A DNA stretch of 64,000 nucleotides from Sphingopyxis macrogoltabida. Its GTDB lineage: Bacteria; Pseudomonadota; Alphaproteobacteria; Sphingomonadales; Sphingomonadaceae. Location of the stretch: assembly GCF_001314325.1 (NCBI RefSeq), contig NZ_CP009429.1, positions 4,836,501-4,900,500 on the forward strand. The letters are read 5' to 3'. The translations under genes were made by a program, and so were the position numbers. How positions within the stretch are numbered: position 1 is the stretch's first letter; every line of letters begins with the position of its first letter. The notes under the pieces are model-generated. The model was not told where the DNA came from, ran no database searches, and was given only the letters and a program-made list of their open reading frames with translations. Below, piece by piece: positions 36,462-47,148 of the stretch.

Positions 36462-38495
36462 ATGCGCATTCCGGGTTCGATACTGCTTGCCGCCGTGCTG
36501 ACGCACGGGGCAGCGATGGCAGAGGACGGGCAAATTCAGCGCGGGCCCGCGCCGGGGTGGGTCGTTCCGTCGGAACTGATGCCGGTTCCCGACGATGCCG
36601 ACGGGCTGGTTTTCGTGCGGCGCCAGGACGCGCTGATCCATCTCGATGGCGAGGGGCAGGCGCAATATCTTGGCTACCGGATGCGACTTCTCCACCCGAA
36701 TGCGTTGCAGGCCGGCAATATATCGATCGCGTGGAATCCGGCCTCGGGCCCGCCGATCGTGCATCTGGTCAAGGTCCACCGCGCGGGCGAGACGATCGAC
36801 GTGCTCGAAAAGGCCTCGTTCGAAATCCTCCGCCGCGAGGATCAGCTCGAGGCCGCGAAACTCGACGGCATCTTGACCGCGGTGCTCCGCGTTCCCGACC
36901 TGCGCGTCGGCGACGAGCTGGAGGTGGGGTTGACCACCCGCGTCAGCGATCCGACGCTGGGCCATAACGATGCGGGGCTGCTGTTTCTGGGGCCAAGCCC
37001 GGCGCCCGGCCGCTATCGTCTGGGTCTGAGCTGGGACAAGGGGCTGAAACCCGGGATCAGGATGACGCCCGATATGGCGACCGCCGCGCGGACGAGTGAC
37101 AGCGGCGTCGATTTTTCCTTCGACAATCCCCCGATGCTGGCCCCGCCGAAGGATGCGCCGGCCCGCTATCAATGGCAGCGGATCGTCGAGTTCACCGATT
37201 TTGCCGATTGGGCCGCGATATCGCGGCACTTCGCCCCGCTGTACACAAAGGCTGCGGCGATTCCCGACGGTTCGGTGCTGGTTGCCGAAGCCGGGCGTAT
37301 CGCCGCGGCACATCCGCGTTCGTAGGACCGCGCGGCCGCCGCGCTCAAGCTGGTCCAGCAGGATGTCCGCTATATCTACGTCGGGCTCGGCAACGGCAAT
37401 CTCACCCCGGCCACCGCCGAGGAGACATGGCAGCGCCGCTACGGCGACTGCAAGGGCAAGACCGTGCTTTTGCTGGGTCTGCTCGCCCGGCTCGGGATCG
37501 AAGCCGAAGCCGTGCTCGTCAACAACAGCGGCGCGGACGACGGCCTCGACGAGCGGCTGCCGAACGCCGGCATGTTCGATCATGTCCTCGTGCGGGCCCG
37601 CATCGATGGCAAGGTCTACTGGCTCGACGGCACGCTGCCGCCGGTCGTTCCGCCCGCTCTTTCCCCTGCCTTGCCCTATCGCTGGGTGCTGCCGTTGACC
37701 GCGCAAGGTGTAGCGATCCAGAATCTGCCATGGCGTCCGGCATCGCGGCCCGACGAAATCACGCTTGTCGAAATCGACGCGCGGGCGGGTTTCGACAAGC
37801 CGGCGCAAGTCACGAACACCACCATCGTCCGCGGCCTGACCGGGCTGCAGCAGCAGGTGCAGATGTCGGGTCTGACTCCTGACCAACTCCGCAATATCAT
37901 GCGCCAGCAGCTCGTCGGCGAGACATGGCAGACGGTCGACGACGTCAAATGGCGCTATGACCAGAAAGCCGAAGCAAGCGTCATGACGATCCGCGGAACG
38001 TGGCAGGTCGACTGGGACGACGACGGGAACGGCGGCAAATCGCTGGCGCTGCCGGGCGGCGGTTTCAGCCCGCCCGAACGGCGCGTGCGGCCGGCGGACC
38101 AGAATCAGGACCTGCCCTATTATAACGCACCCGACTATGATTGCCGGGTGACGACGCTGCGGCTGCCGTCGACGACCGGCGCGTCGAACTGGACGTTCAA
38201 GTCGGGATACGACACGCATATTTTCGGCAGAAATTATTACCGGGCGTTCGACGTTCGCGACGGGGCGATCCGGATGATCCGCGGACTGCGCGTCGAACGC
38301 CAGGAAATCGACGCGGTCAGCGCGCGGCGGGACAATGCCCGGATTGCTGGCTTCGACAACAGCATGGCGTGGGTCTTCTACAATCCGGAAGGCGGCGGCA
38401 CGCCCGATCCCCAGCGGAAGATGGTGCCCGCGACCTACGACATCGACTGGGCGGCCGATATCGTGCCCTGTGTTTCGGAGGCCGCCAAACCCTGA
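36462..38495 (+). pseudogene. DUF3857/transglutaminase-like exported protein, interrupted by one in-frame TAG
   Basis: The frame runs from ATG 36462 to TGA 38493-38495 (677 codons) with a single amber codon at 37323-37325 (codon 288). Both halves read in the same frame without shift. The first half has a signal peptide (about 1-20) and the DUF3857 beta domain. The second has the transglutaminase-like core with C330 (RYGDCKGK), H374 and D389 (YWLDGT), so the catalytic triad is intact but lies after the stop. Only readthrough or a corrected base would give the enzyme. An ATG at 36450 is a possible alternative start. A recent loss-of-function change or a sequencing error are both possible. Confidence 0.85.
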
Positions 38496-38504
38496 CCGGG
38501 GGCG

Positions 38505-39347
38505 TCAGTCCCTCAGCAGCTCGTTGATACCGGTCTTGGCGCGCGTCTTGGCATCGACGCGCTTGACGATCACCGCGCAATAGAGCGACGGGCCGGGGCT
38601 GCCGTCGGGCAGCGGCTTGCCCGGCATCGCGCCCGGGACAACCACCGAATAGGCGGGCACTTCACCGATGAACACTTCGCCCGTCGCGCGGTCGACGATC
38701 TTGGTCGAGGCGCCGAGATAGACGCCCATCGACAGCACCGCGCCCTCGCGCACGATCACGCCTTCGGCAACCTCGGCACGCGCGCCGATGAAGGCGCCGT
38801 CCTCGATCACCACCGGGCCGGCCTGCAGCGGTTCGAGCACGCCGCCGATCCCGGCGCCGCCCGACAGATGGACGTTGGCGCCGATCTGTGCGCAGCTTCC
38901 GACCGTCGCCCAGGCGTCGACCATCGACCCCTCGCCGACATAGGCGCCGATGTTGACGAAGCTCGGCATCAATACCGCGCCCTTGCTGATAAAGGCGCCG
39001 CGGCGGACGATCGATCCGGGGACGGCGCGGAAACCGGCGGCGCGAAAGCGGTTCTCGCCCCAGCCGGCGAATTTCGAGGGGACCTTGTCCCACCAGTGCC
39101 CGCCGCCTGCGCTGCCCTCGATCAATTCCATGTCGTTGAGCCGGAACGACAGCAGCACGGCCTTCTTCAGCCACTGGTTGACCTGCCAGGTGCCGCCAGC
39201 ATCGCGTTCGGCGACGCGGAAGCTGCCGTCGTCGAGTCCGGCGAGCGCGGTTTCGACCGCATCGCGCACGGCGCCCTGGGTCGTCAGGCCCAGCGTGTCG
39301 CGGTCCTCCCAAGCGGCTTCGATCGTCGTCTGCAGGTCGGTGCTCAT
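38505..39347 (-). CDS. dapD: 2,3,4,5-tetrahydropyridine-2,6-dicarboxylate N-succinyltransferase
   Basis: Step of the succinylase branch of lysine and diaminopimelate synthesis. The 280-residue protein has the N-terminal domain ([18 protein letters not shown]) and the left-handed beta helix with hexapeptide repeats ([22 protein letters not shown]). The later [12 protein letters not shown] block is also typical. ATG 39347 overlaps the HAD gene's stop by four bases. Confidence 0.96.
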   Translation of the reverse strand: MSTDLQTTIEAAWEDRDTLGLTTQGAVRDAVETALAGLDDGSFRVAERDAGGTWQVNQWLKKAVLLSFRLNDMELIEGSAGGGHWWDKVPSKFAGWGENRFRAAGFRAVPGSIVRRGAFISKGAVLMPSFVNIGAYVGEGSMVDAWATVGSCAQIGANVHLSGGAGIGGVLEPLQAGPVVIEDGAFIGARAEVAEGVIVREGAVLSMGVYLGASTKIVDRATGEVFIGEVPAYSVVVPGAMPGKPLPDGSPGPSLYCAVIVKRVDAKTRAKTGINELLRD

Positions 39348-40021
39348 GAAATTCCCCAAGGTTGCGGCAAATCGTCGAGCCAGTCGGCAATGTCGGTCGC
39401 GTGGAAATCGACATGGTCTGGCAGGTGGTCGCGATGGCCGCTTTCGCTGCCATTGTCCAGCCACACGGTGGTCATCCCCAGCAGCTTGGCGGGGGTCAGG
39501 TTGCGCGCCATATCCTCGACGAACAGGCTGTTCGCCGGATCGACGCCGAGGTGCGCGATCATCGCGGCATAAGCGGCCGGATCGGGCTTGGGCATATATT
39601 GCGTGATGCGGATGTCGCAGATGCCATCGAACAGGTCGGCAATCCCGCGCGCCTCCAGCACGCGCGCCGCATAATCGGCATCGGCGTTGGTGAAGATCAG
39701 CTTGCGGCCCGGCAGGCGCTCGAGTCCGGCACGCAGCCGCGTGTCGGGCGCGATGCGGTCGAGCGCGATGTCATGGACGTCGACGAGGAAATCTTCGGGG
39801 TCGACGCCGTGGTGGCGCATCAGCCCGGCCATCGTCGTACCATGGTCATGGAAATATTGCTTCTGCACCCGCCGCGCCTCGACCGCGTCGACGTCCAGCA
39901 GGCGCATGATGAAGGCACCCATGCGTTCGTCGATCAGGTCGAACAGCTTCGCCGACGGCGGATAGAGCGTGTTGTCGAGATCGAAGATCCAGCTGTCGAT
40001 ATGGTCGATGCGCGGGGCCAT
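39344..40021 (-). CDS. HAD-family pyrimidine 5'-nucleotidase (SDT1-like)
   Basis: A haloacid dehalogenase-type phosphatase of about 225 residues. The nucleophile motif FDLDNTLYP, the FTNAD motif II, and the KPDPAAY plus [13 protein letters not shown] region match the pyrimidine 5'-nucleotidase subfamily. It dephosphorylates nucleoside monophosphates, probably UMP or CMP. It is coupled to dapD. The start could also be the ATG at 40033. Confidence 0.88.
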   Translation of the reverse strand: MAPRIDHIDSWIFDLDNTLYPPSAKLFDLIDERMGAFIMRLLDVDAVEARRVQKQYFHDHGTTMAGLMRHHGVDPEDFLVDVHDIALDRIAPDTRLRAGLERLPGRKLIFTNADADYAARVLEARGIADLFDGICDIRITQYMPKPDPAAYAAMIAHLGVDPANSLFVEDMARNLTPAKLLGMTTVWLDNGSESGHRDHLPDHVDFHATDIADWLDDLPQPWGIS

Positions 40022-40078
40022 GGCGCGGCGCATAGTGGCCCGATGAGCCGGGGGCAAGCCGCACGGCCTTACCCCTCC

Positions 40079-40152
40079 GTCACCCCGGGCTTGACCCGGG
40101 GCCCGCCTTCCCCTTCAAAACAGGCAGACCCCGGTTCAAGTCCGGGGCAACG
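40079..40152. repeat. Dispersed palindromic repeat (CCCCGGGCTTGACCCGGGG type)
   Basis: Two inverted copies of a CCCCGG..TTGA/TCAA..CCGGGG core (40083-40101 and 40130-40148) differ at two positions and are separated by about 28 bases. Each is itself palindromic. The core is a dispersed intergenic element common in sphingomonads. It lies between the divergent starts of the HAD and amidohydrolase genes. Confidence 0.65.
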
Positions 40153-40170
40153 ATACAGGGGGACGCCGAA

Positions 40171-41469
40171 ATGAAACCGAGGATCTTCTTCCCGCTCGTG
40201 CTGCTCGGCAGCACGCTCGCCCTGCCTGCTGCCGCGCAAGCGACGCGCACGGTGATCCACGCTGGCCACCTGATCGCCGAACCGGGCAAGCCGGCAAAGG
40301 GCGCCGCGACGATCGTGGTCGAAGGCGGAAAGATCGTTTCGATTGCCGACGGACATCAGCCGGCCGAAGCCGGCGCCACGCTGATCGACCTCGGCGACAA
40401 ATATGTCCTTCCCGGGCTGATCGACAGCCATGTCCATCTGACCAGCGACGCCGGCGGGATTGCCGGGCAGCTCGAGGATGTAACGCTCAGCCCTGCGGCG
40501 CAGGCGTTCAATGCCGAGGTCAACGGGATGAAGACGCTGCGTGCGGGTTTCACCACCGTCCGCAACCTCGGCGATGGCGACGGTGCGACGCTGGCGCTGC
40601 GCGACGCGATCCTCGCCGGCAAGGTGCGGGGGCCGCGGATCGTCGATGCGGGCGCGTCGATCTCGGGCAGCGCGGGGCATATGGACGGGTCGCTCGGCTA
40701 TCGCGACGAGCTCCGGCCTTTCTTCGCCGGTGCCGGCAATACCTGCAACGGCGCCGACGACTGCCGCCGCGCGGTGCGGCTCCAGATCGGACGCGGCGCC
40801 GACGTGATCAAATTCGCTTCGACTGGCGGGGTCAACAGCCGCATCGGTGCGGGCCTCGGCAAGCAGATGTTCGACGACGAGGCGCAGGCGATCGTCGATA
40901 CCGCGCATCTGTTCGGCAAGAAGGTCGCGGTGCACGCGCACGGCGCCGACGGCATCCGCCTCGCGCTTGCGGCCGGCGCCGATTCGATCGAGCATGGCAC
41001 GATCCTCGACGAGGCGACGACCGCGGCGTGGGCGAAGTCGAAGGCCTATTATGTCCCGACGCTGTCGACGGTGAACGGTTACAAGGAACGCCTCGCCGCC
41101 AATCCGGGCGCCTATGAACCCGACGTGCTTGCGAAGATTCAGTGGCGCATCTCGATTACCGGCAAGAGCCTGCAGCAACTCGTCCCCAAGGGCGTGCGCA
41201 TTGCCTTCGGTACCGATGCCGGCGTGTCGAAGCACGGCCGCAATGGCGACGAATTCGAACTGATGGTCCAGCACGGCATGACCCCGGTCGAGGCCTTGAA
41301 GGCCGCAACGGTGAACGCCGCCGACCTGCTCGGCCTGTCGGACCAGATCGGCACCATCGCGCCCGGCAAGAGCGCCGACATCATCGCCGTCGCAAGCGAC
41401 CCGGTCGCCGATGTGCGCGTGCTCAAGCAGGTCGATTTCGTGATGGCGCGCGGCGAGGTGGTCGACTGA
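40171..41469 (+). CDS. Exported amidohydrolase (Xaa-Pro/imidazolonepropionase-like subfamily)
   Basis: A 432-residue secreted metal-dependent hydrolase with a signal peptide at about 1-23. Metal ligands are visible: H87 and H89 (HVHL), the carboxylated K214 (DVIKFASTGG), H255 (VHAHG), H275 (IEHG) and D349 (GTDAG). This is the subtype-III binuclear layout of the Sgx9260/Xaa-Arg dipeptidase group, which also includes mycotoxin- and amide-hydrolysing enzymes. The substrate cannot be predicted; an amide or N-acyl amino acid in the periplasm is likely. Confidence 0.88.
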   Translation: MKPRIFFPLVLLGSTLALPAAAQATRTVIHAGHLIAEPGKPAKGAATIVVEGGKIVSIADGHQPAEAGATLIDLGDKYVLPGLIDSHVHLTSDAGGIAGQLEDVTLSPAAQAFNAEVNGMKTLRAGFTTVRNLGDGDGATLALRDAILAGKVRGPRIVDAGASISGSAGHMDGSLGYRDELRPFFAGAGNTCNGADDCRRAVRLQIGRGADVIKFASTGGVNSRIGAGLGKQMFDDEAQAIVDTAHLFGKKVAVHAHGADGIRLALAAGADSIEHGTILDEATTAAWAKSKAYYVPTLSTVNGYKERLAANPGAYEPDVLAKIQWRISITGKSLQQLVPKGVRIAFGTDAGVSKHGRNGDEFELMVQHGMTPVEALKAATVNAADLLGLSDQIGTIAPGKSADIIAVASDPVADVRVLKQVDFVMARGEVVD

Positions 41470-41970
41470 CTAACCGGCAAGCGCCGTGCGCAGATGGAGC
41501 CACAACGGGAGTTTGGTGGCGTAGCCCATCGTATTCGCGGCGCTGCTCGACGGGAGGTCGAGCAGCGCGATGCCGCCGAGCGGCGGCAATTGCTTCCGTC
41601 CGATCGCCGCCGCCTTGCCGCCGTTGAAGGCGATCATGCCGAGGCCGGGCAGGGTGGCGACGAGCGCCGCGAGGTCGTGCGGCTCGGCTTCGCGGATCAG
41701 CGAATCGCTGCTCGTCTGCCGCCGGGCGGTCCGGATCACGTCCCACAGCCCCACCCTCGCCTTGCGGAGCGAGGCCAGCCGGTCGTCATAGGGCATCGCC
41801 GCGAGCGGCTGGCCCACGACCTCGCCGACCAGCCGCCAGAACTGGTTCGTCGGATGCGCATAATATTGCCGCTCGGCGAGCGACCGCGCGCCGGGCAGGC
41901 TGCCGAGGATCAGCAGCCTTGTGTCGGGATACACATGCGGTGCAAAGCTGGCGTGGCGGACGGCGGGCAT
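41470..41970 (-). CDS. DNA-deoxyinosine glycosylase (hypoxanthine-DNA glycosylase, UDG superfamily)
   Basis: A 166-residue base-excision repair enzyme. The UDG motif appears as LLILGSLPGARSLAERQYYAHPTNQFW, the hallmark of family 6 hypoxanthine-DNA glycosylases. LIAFNGGKAA-like and LDLPSSSAANT blocks follow. It removes deoxyinosine from DNA. It lies tail-to-tail with the amidohydrolase, one base apart. Confidence 0.88.
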   Translation of the reverse strand: MPAVRHASFAPHVYPDTRLLILGSLPGARSLAERQYYAHPTNQFWRLVGEVVGQPLAAMPYDDRLASLRKARVGLWDVIRTARRQTSSDSLIREAEPHDLAALVATLPGLGMIAFNGGKAAAIGRKQLPPLGGIALLDLPSSSAANTMGYATKLPLWLHLRTALAG

Positions 41971-42274
41971 GGCCCCCGATAGCCCGCCCGGACCGGCGCA
42001 ACAATATTGCCCGCCTCTTGACCGCAGAGGGAATCGGGTCTAGGGGCCCGCTCGACCGAAAAGGGCGGTTTGCCGTCCCTTTCAGTTACAACAGCGCTTG
42101 AACATTGCTGGCGCGGATGGAGCCTCCGGAAGATCTTGTGGGTCTGCCGGGGTCTTTTGCTGTTATCAGGTCGGCCGTTTTCCGCCGTTTTTGGCGGGTA
42201 TCGGCCGGAGCTTCATCCACCGCGGTACAGTAACCGTTCGCTCCGATGGGCGGACATTTAAAGGTGAAGCATTC
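41971..42274 (+). promoter_or_regulatory. Leader and promoter region of the str operon
   Basis: This 304-base gap precedes rpsL. A candidate promoter is TTGACC at 42018-42023 with TAGGGG 17 bases on (42041-42046). Further down is a hairpin with CCGCC/GGCGGG arms around 42184-42200. No gene is seen. Functions are inferred from position. Confidence 0.4.
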
Positions 42275-42646
42275 ATGCCCACGATCAACCAGCTGGTCCG
42301 CAAGGGCCGGACTCCCCAGAAGGTGAAGTCCAAGGTCCCGGCGATGGACGCAAACCCGCAGAAGCGCGGCGTTTGCACCCGTGTCTACACGACGACCCCG
42401 AAAAAGCCGAACTCGGCGCTCCGCAAGGTTGCAAAGGTCCGCCTGACCAACCAGCGCGAAGTCATCACCTACATCCCCGGCGAAGGCCACAACCTCCAGG
42501 AACACAGCGTCGTGCTGATCCGCGGCGGTCGTGTGCGCGATCTTCCCGGTGTGCGTTACCACGTCCTGCGCGGCGTGCTCGATACGCAGGGCGTGAAGGA
42601 CCGCAAGCAGAGCCGTTCGAAGTACGGCGCGAAGCGTCCGAAGTAA
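42275..42646 (+). CDS. rpsL: 30S ribosomal protein S12
   Basis: Decoding-site protein of 123 residues. The [11 protein letters not shown] loop has the wild-type Lys at 43. At position 88, within GGRVRDLPG, the residue is Arg, whereas many bacteria have Lys; a Lys88-to-Arg change gives streptomycin resistance in other species. rpsL opens the str operon, with rpsG 73 bases later. Confidence 0.98.
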   Translation: MPTINQLVRKGRTPQKVKSKVPAMDANPQKRGVCTRVYTTTPKKPNSALRKVAKVRLTNQREVITYIPGEGHNLQEHSVVLIRGGRVRDLPGVRYHVLRGVLDTQGVKDRKQSRSKYGAKRPK

Positions 42647-42719
42647 GGACCGCTTTTTCGGCTATTTGATCATCCCGCGACGCTCCGGCGGCGGGATGCT
42701 GTTGTAAAAGGAATTACCC

Positions 42720-43190
42720 ATGGCTCGTCGTCGTCGTCCTGAACGCCGCGAAATCCTGCCCGATCCCCGTTTCGGGGATGTCGTGCTGTCGAAATTCATG
42801 AACAGCGTCATGCTGGACGGGAAAAAGTCGGTCGCCGAAAGCATCGTTTACGGTGCGCTCGAGTCGGTCGAAGCCCGTGCCAAGAAGGAACCGCTGGGCG
42901 TGTTCCACGAAGCGCTGGCGAACATCCGCCCGAACATCGAAGTCCGCAGCCGCCGCGTCGGCGGTGCGACCTATCAGGTTCCGGTCGAGGTCCGTCCGGA
43001 CCGTGCGCAGGCGCTCGCGATCCGCTGGCTGATCACGGCGGCGCGCAACCGCAGCGAAACCACGATGGCCGCACGCCTGTCGGGCGAACTGCTCGACGCG
43101 TCGAACAACCGTGGCAATGCGGTGAAGAAGCGCGAAGACACGCACCGCATGGCGGAAGCGAACCGCGCTTTCAGCCACTACCGCTGGTAA
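42720..43190 (+). CDS. rpsG: 30S ribosomal protein S7
   Basis: Primary 16S rRNA-binding protein of the 30S head, 156 residues, the normal length. It begins with [17 protein letters not shown] and has the [21 protein letters not shown] tail. In E. coli S7 represses the str operon by binding between rpsL and rpsG. Confidence 0.98.
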   Translation: MARRRRPERREILPDPRFGDVVLSKFMNSVMLDGKKSVAESIVYGALESVEARAKKEPLGVFHEALANIRPNIEVRSRRVGGATYQVPVEVRPDRAQALAIRWLITAARNRSETTMAARLSGELLDASNNRGNAVKKREDTHRMAEANRAFSHYRW

Positions 43191-43283
43191 TCGGCGCGAC
43201 GCTTCGGCGTCTCGCAATCGCAACAAAACTTCCTATATCGGGGGCGGCCCCAAAGGCCTCCCCCCAAATCCAAGGAAAAGATC

Positions 43284-45377
43284 ATGGCACGCAGCCATCC
43301 GCTCGAACGCTATCGCAATTTCGGTATCATGGCGCACATCGACGCCGGCAAGACCACGACGACCGAGCGCATTCTCTATTACACCGGCAAGTCCTACAAG
43401 ATCGGCGAAGTCCATGACGGCGCCGCCACCATGGACTGGATGGAACAGGAACAGGAACGCGGCATCACGATCACGTCCGCGGCAACCACCTGCTTGTGGA
43501 AGGCCGAAGAGGGCAATGGCCCCGAGCATCGCCTGAACATCATCGACACCCCCGGCCACGTCGACTTCACCATCGAAGTCGAGCGTAGCTTGCGCGTCCT
43601 CGACGGCGCGGTTGCCGCGTTCGACGGCGTTGCCGGCGTCGAGCCGCAGTCGGAAACCGTGTGGCGTCAGGCCGACAAATATCGCGTGCCGCGCATGTGC
43701 TTCATCAACAAGCTCGATCGCACCGGCGCGAACTTCTATTATTGCGTCCAGACGATCATCGATCGTCTCGGTGCGGTCCCGGCCGTCCTCTATCTGCCCA
43801 TCGGTGCGGAATCGGACTTCAAGGGCCTCGTCGACCTCGTCAACGAACGTGCGATCATCTGGAAGGACGAAAGCCTCGGCGCCGAATTCTTCTATGAAGA
43901 AATTCCCGCCGACCTCGTCGACAAGGCCGCCGAATATCGCGAAAAGCTCGTCGAACTCGCCGTCGAACAAGACGACGATGCGATGGAAGCCTATCTCGAA
44001 GGCAACCTGCCCGACGTCGCGACGCTGAAGGCGCTGATCCGCAAGGGCACGCTCGGTCAGGCGTTCGTGCCTGTGCTCTGCGGCTCGGCGTTCAAGAACA
44101 AGGGCGTCCAGACGCTGCTCGACGCGGTCGTCGACTATCTGCCCTCGCCGCTCGACATCGAAGACGTGCAGGGTGTGAACCCCGACACGAACGAACCCGA
44201 TTCGCGCGCGACCGCCGACTCGGCGCCGCTCTCGATGCTCGCGTTCAAGATCATGAACGACCCGTTCGTCGGTTCGCTCACCTTCGCCCGCATCTATTCG
44301 GGCACCCTGACCAAGGGCAGCTACCTGAACTCGGTCAAGGACAAGAAGGAAAAGATCGGCCGTATGCTCCTCATGCACGCCAACTCGCGTGAGGACATCG
44401 AGGAAGCGTTCGCCGGCGACATCGTCGCGCTGGCGGGCCTCAAGGAAACCACCACCGGGGACACGCTCTGCGCCGCCAACGCGCCGATCATCCTCGAGCG
44501 GATGGAATTCCCCGAGCCGGTCATCGAGCTGTCGGTGGAACCGAAGACCAAGGCCGACCAGGAAAAGATGGGCATCGCGCTCAATCGCCTCGCCGCCGAG
44601 GATCCCTCGTTCCGCGTGTCGACCGACCATGAATCGGGCCAGACGATCATCAAGGGCATGGGCGAGCTTCACCTCGACATCCTCGTCGATCGCATGAAGC
44701 GCGAGTTCAAGGTCGAAGCGAACGTCGGCGCGCCGCAGGTGGCGTACCGCGAATCGCTCGCGAAGCCGGTCGATGTCGACTACACCCACAAGAAGCAGTC
44801 GGGCGGCTCGGGCCAGTTCGGCCGCGTCAAGGTCAGCGTCGCCCCCGGCGAACGCGGTTCGGGCATCACCTTCATCGACGAGATCAAGGGCGGTAACATC
44901 CCGCGCGAATATATCCCGTCGGTCGAAAAGGGCATGCGCGAGTCGGCCGAAAACGGTCACATGATCGGCTTCCCGATCATCGACTTCGAAATCAAGCTCA
45001 CCGACGGCGCCTACCACGACGTCGACTCGTCGGCGCTGGCGTTCGAAATCGCGGGCCGTGCGGCGATGCGCGAAGTGGCGGCGAAGGCCGGCATCAAGCT
45101 GCTCGAACCGGTGATGAAGGTCGAAGTCGTGACTCCCGAGGAGTTCATGGGCGACGTGATCGGCGATCTCAACAGCCGCCGCGGCCAGATCCAGGGCACC
45201 GACAGCCGTGGTAATGCCCAGGTGGTTGAAGCGATGGTCCCGCTTGCCAATATGTTCGGGTACGTCAACCAGCTGCGTTCCTTCACCCAGGGCCGCGCGC
45301 AATACTCCATGCAGTTCTCGCACTATGAAGAAGTGCCGAACAACGTGGCCGAAGAAGTGAAGGCCAAGATGGCCTGA
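43284..45377 (+). CDS. fusA: Elongation factor G
   Basis: Translocation GTPase of 697 residues. The G domain has [24 protein letters not shown] and NKLDR, and domains II-V follow. The [11 protein letters not shown] switch II and the C-terminal ARMR-type region are normal. It follows rpsG by 93 bases, and its end is separated from tuf by a short GC hairpin. Confidence 0.98.
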   Translation: MARSHPLERYRNFGIMAHIDAGKTTTTERILYYTGKSYKIGEVHDGAATMDWMEQEQERGITITSAATTCLWKAEEGNGPEHRLNIIDTPGHVDFTIEVERSLRVLDGAVAAFDGVAGVEPQSETVWRQADKYRVPRMCFINKLDRTGANFYYCVQTIIDRLGAVPAVLYLPIGAESDFKGLVDLVNERAIIWKDESLGAEFFYEEIPADLVDKAAEYREKLVELAVEQDDDAMEAYLEGNLPDVATLKALIRKGTLGQAFVPVLCGSAFKNKGVQTLLDAVVDYLPSPLDIEDVQGVNPDTNEPDSRATADSAPLSMLAFKIMNDPFVGSLTFARIYSGTLTKGSYLNSVKDKKEKIGRMLLMHANSREDIEEAFAGDIVALAGLKETTTGDTLCAANAPIILERMEFPEPVIELSVEPKTKADQEKMGIALNRLAAEDPSFRVSTDHESGQTIIKGMGELHLDILVDRMKREFKVEANVGAPQVAYRESLAKPVDVDYTHKKQSGGSGQFGRVKVSVAPGERGSGITFIDEIKGGNIPREYIPSVEKGMRESAENGHMIGFPIIDFEIKLTDGAYHDVDSSALAFEIAGRAAMREVAAKAGIKLLEPVMKVEVVTPEEFMGDVIGDLNSRRGQIQGTDSRGNAQVVEAMVPLANMFGYVNQLRSFTQGRAQYSMQFSHYEEVPNNVAEEVKAKMA

Positions 45378-45386
45378 CGGGTTGCA

Positions 45387-45411
45387 GCCGCGCGGACTTG
45401 CGCCGCGCGGC
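45387..45411. terminator. GC hairpin between fusA and tuf
   Basis: A stem of eight pairs, GCCGCGCG (45387-45394) and CGCGCGGC (45404-45411), with a nine-base loop. No T run follows, so it may be a processing or attenuation structure rather than a full terminator. Confidence 0.4.
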
Positions 45412-45495
45412 AAGACCCTCTAAGGGCGGCGCCTGATTCAGCAGGCTCGTCCACGACTGATCAACGCAAACACTGAACAAGAAGGTTGTTACATC

Positions 45496-46689
45496 ATGGC
45501 CAAGGCTAAATTTGAGCGGACGAAGCCGCACTGCAACATCGGCACCATCGGTCACGTCGACCATGGCAAGACCTCGCTGACCGCAGCGATCACCAAGGTG
45601 CTCGCCGAAAACGTCGCCGGCAACGCCGCCGTCGACTTCGCGAACATCGACAAGGCTCCCGAAGAGCGCGAGCGCGGCATCACCATTTCGACCGCCCACG
45701 TCGAATATGAAACCGACGGCCGCCACTATGCGCACGTCGACTGCCCGGGTCACGCCGACTATGTGAAGAACATGATCACCGGTGCCGCCCAGATGGACGG
45801 CGCGATCCTCGTCGTGTCGGCCGCTGACGGCCCGATGCCGCAGACCAAGGAACACATCCTGCTCGCGAAGCAGGTCGGCGTTCCGACCATGGTCGTGTTC
45901 CTCAACAAGGTCGACCAGCTCGACGATCCCGAACTGCTCGAACTCGTCGAACTCGAAATCCGCGAAGAACTTTCGAAGCGCGACTTCGACGGCGACAATA
46001 TTCCGATCATCGCCGGTTCGGCGCTCGCCGCGCTGGAAAGCCGCGACGACAACATCGGCAAGGACGCCATCATGAAGCTGATGGCTGCCGTCGACGAGTG
46101 GATCCCGCAGCCGGAACGTCCGCTCGACAAGCCCTTCCTGATGCCCATCGAAGACGTGTTCTCGATCTCGGGCCGTGGTACGGTTGTCACCGGCCGCGTC
46201 GAAACCGGCATCGTCAAGGTTGGTGAAGAAGTCGAAATCGTCGGCATCAAGGACACCAAGAAGACCGTCGTCACCGGCGTCGAAATGTTCCGCAAGCTGC
46301 TCGACCAGGGCCAGGCCGGCGACAACATCGGCGCGCTGATCCGCGGCGTCGGCCGTGAAGAAGTCGAGCGTGGCCAGGTTCTGGCAAAGCCCGGCTCGAT
46401 CACGCCGCACACCGAGTTCACCTCGGAAGTGTACGTCCTGTCGAAGGACGAAGGCGGCCGTCACACGCCGTTCTTCGCCAACTATCGTCCGCAGTTCTAC
46501 TTCCGCACCACCGACGTCACCGGCGAGGTCATCCTCCCCGAGGGCACCGAGATGGTCATGCCGGGCGACAACGTCCAGCTGTCGGTCAAGCTGATCGCCC
46601 CGATCGCCATGGACCCGGGTCTGCGCTTCGCAATTCGCGAAGGCGGCCGCACGGTCGGCGCAGGGGTTGTCGCGACGATCACAAAGTAA
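45496..46689 (+). CDS. tuf: Elongation factor Tu
   Basis: Delivers aminoacyl-tRNA to the ribosome. The 397-residue protein has [19 protein letters not shown] and NKVDQ GTPase motifs. Only one tuf copy is present in this window. A GAAGG binding site precedes the ATG. Confidence 0.98.
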   Translation: MAKAKFERTKPHCNIGTIGHVDHGKTSLTAAITKVLAENVAGNAAVDFANIDKAPEERERGITISTAHVEYETDGRHYAHVDCPGHADYVKNMITGAAQMDGAILVVSAADGPMPQTKEHILLAKQVGVPTMVVFLNKVDQLDDPELLELVELEIREELSKRDFDGDNIPIIAGSALAALESRDDNIGKDAIMKLMAAVDEWIPQPERPLDKPFLMPIEDVFSISGRGTVVTGRVETGIVKVGEEVEIVGIKDTKKTVVTGVEMFRKLLDQGQAGDNIGALIRGVGREEVERGQVLAKPGSITPHTEFTSEVYVLSKDEGGRHTPFFANYRPQFYFRTTDVTGEVILPEGTEMVMPGDNVQLSVKLIAPIAMDPGLRFAIREGGRTVGAGVVATITK

Positions 46690-46698
46690 TATAGGGCC

Positions 46699-46735
46699 GC
46701 GAGCCGCGCGATTCGGACCGATTCGCGCGGCTCGT
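46699..46735. terminator. Hairpin between tuf and rpsJ
   Basis: Arms 46700-46716 and 46718-46734 form a stem of about 16 pairs with one mismatch, followed at about 12 bases by TTTTT (46746-46750). It separates the str and S10 operons and could end or attenuate transcription. Confidence 0.5.
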
Positions 46736-46836
46736 AGCTTAAAGGTTTTTGATGGCCGGACCGGCTTCCTGATGGGGGCCGGTACAGGCCATTTCGGCTC
46801 TTTCGCATCGTTAGACGGGATTCGACTGGAACAGTC

Positions 46837-47148
46837 ATGGAAACGCAGAATATTCGCATTCGCCTGAAGGCCTTTGATCACCGCGTGCTCGATCAGGCCA
46901 CCACCGACATTGCCGATACGGCCCGCCGTACCGGAGCGCTTATTCGCGGCCCGATCCCGCTTCCGACGCGTATTGAAAAATTCACCGTGAACCGCGGTCC
47001 GCATGTCGACAAAAAGTCGCGCGAGCAGTTCGAGGTGCGTACCCACAAGCGGCTGCTCGACATCGTGCAGCCCACCCCGCAGACGGTCGACGCGCTGATG
47101 AAGCTCGACCTCGCTGCCGGCGTGAACGTCGAAATCAAGCTGGCGTAA
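46837..47148 (+). CDS. rpsJ: 30S ribosomal protein S10
   Basis: 103-residue S10, also known as NusE, with the [13 protein letters not shown] start and the conserved [12 protein letters not shown] loop. It opens the S10 operon. The next gene, rplC, is 275 bases away, an unusually long gap for this pair. Confidence 0.98.
   Translation: METQNIRIRLKAFDHRVLDQATTDIADTARRTGALIRGPIPLPTRIEKFTVNRGPHVDKKSREQFEVRTHKRLLDIVQPTPQTVDALMKLDLAAGVNVEIKLA

Noticed and set aside
37464..38495. The second half of the transglutaminase gene as an independent gene
   Set aside because: The frame is continuous with the upstream half, conserved sequence resumes right after the TAG, and no promoter or binding site precedes the internal ATG.
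40121..40152. CCGGTTCAAGTCCGGGG resembles a tRNA T arm
   Set aside because: No acceptor, D or anticodon arm can be built around it. It is part of the palindromic repeat at 40079-40152.
43233..45413. A 726-codon open frame on the reverse strand across fusA
   Set aside because: It is a shadow of fusA caused by high GC. It lies antisense to an essential gene, has low-complexity Asp/Arg/His-rich content and no family resemblance. The same holds for other long antisense frames across mnmG, rho, tuf and the usher-like gene.
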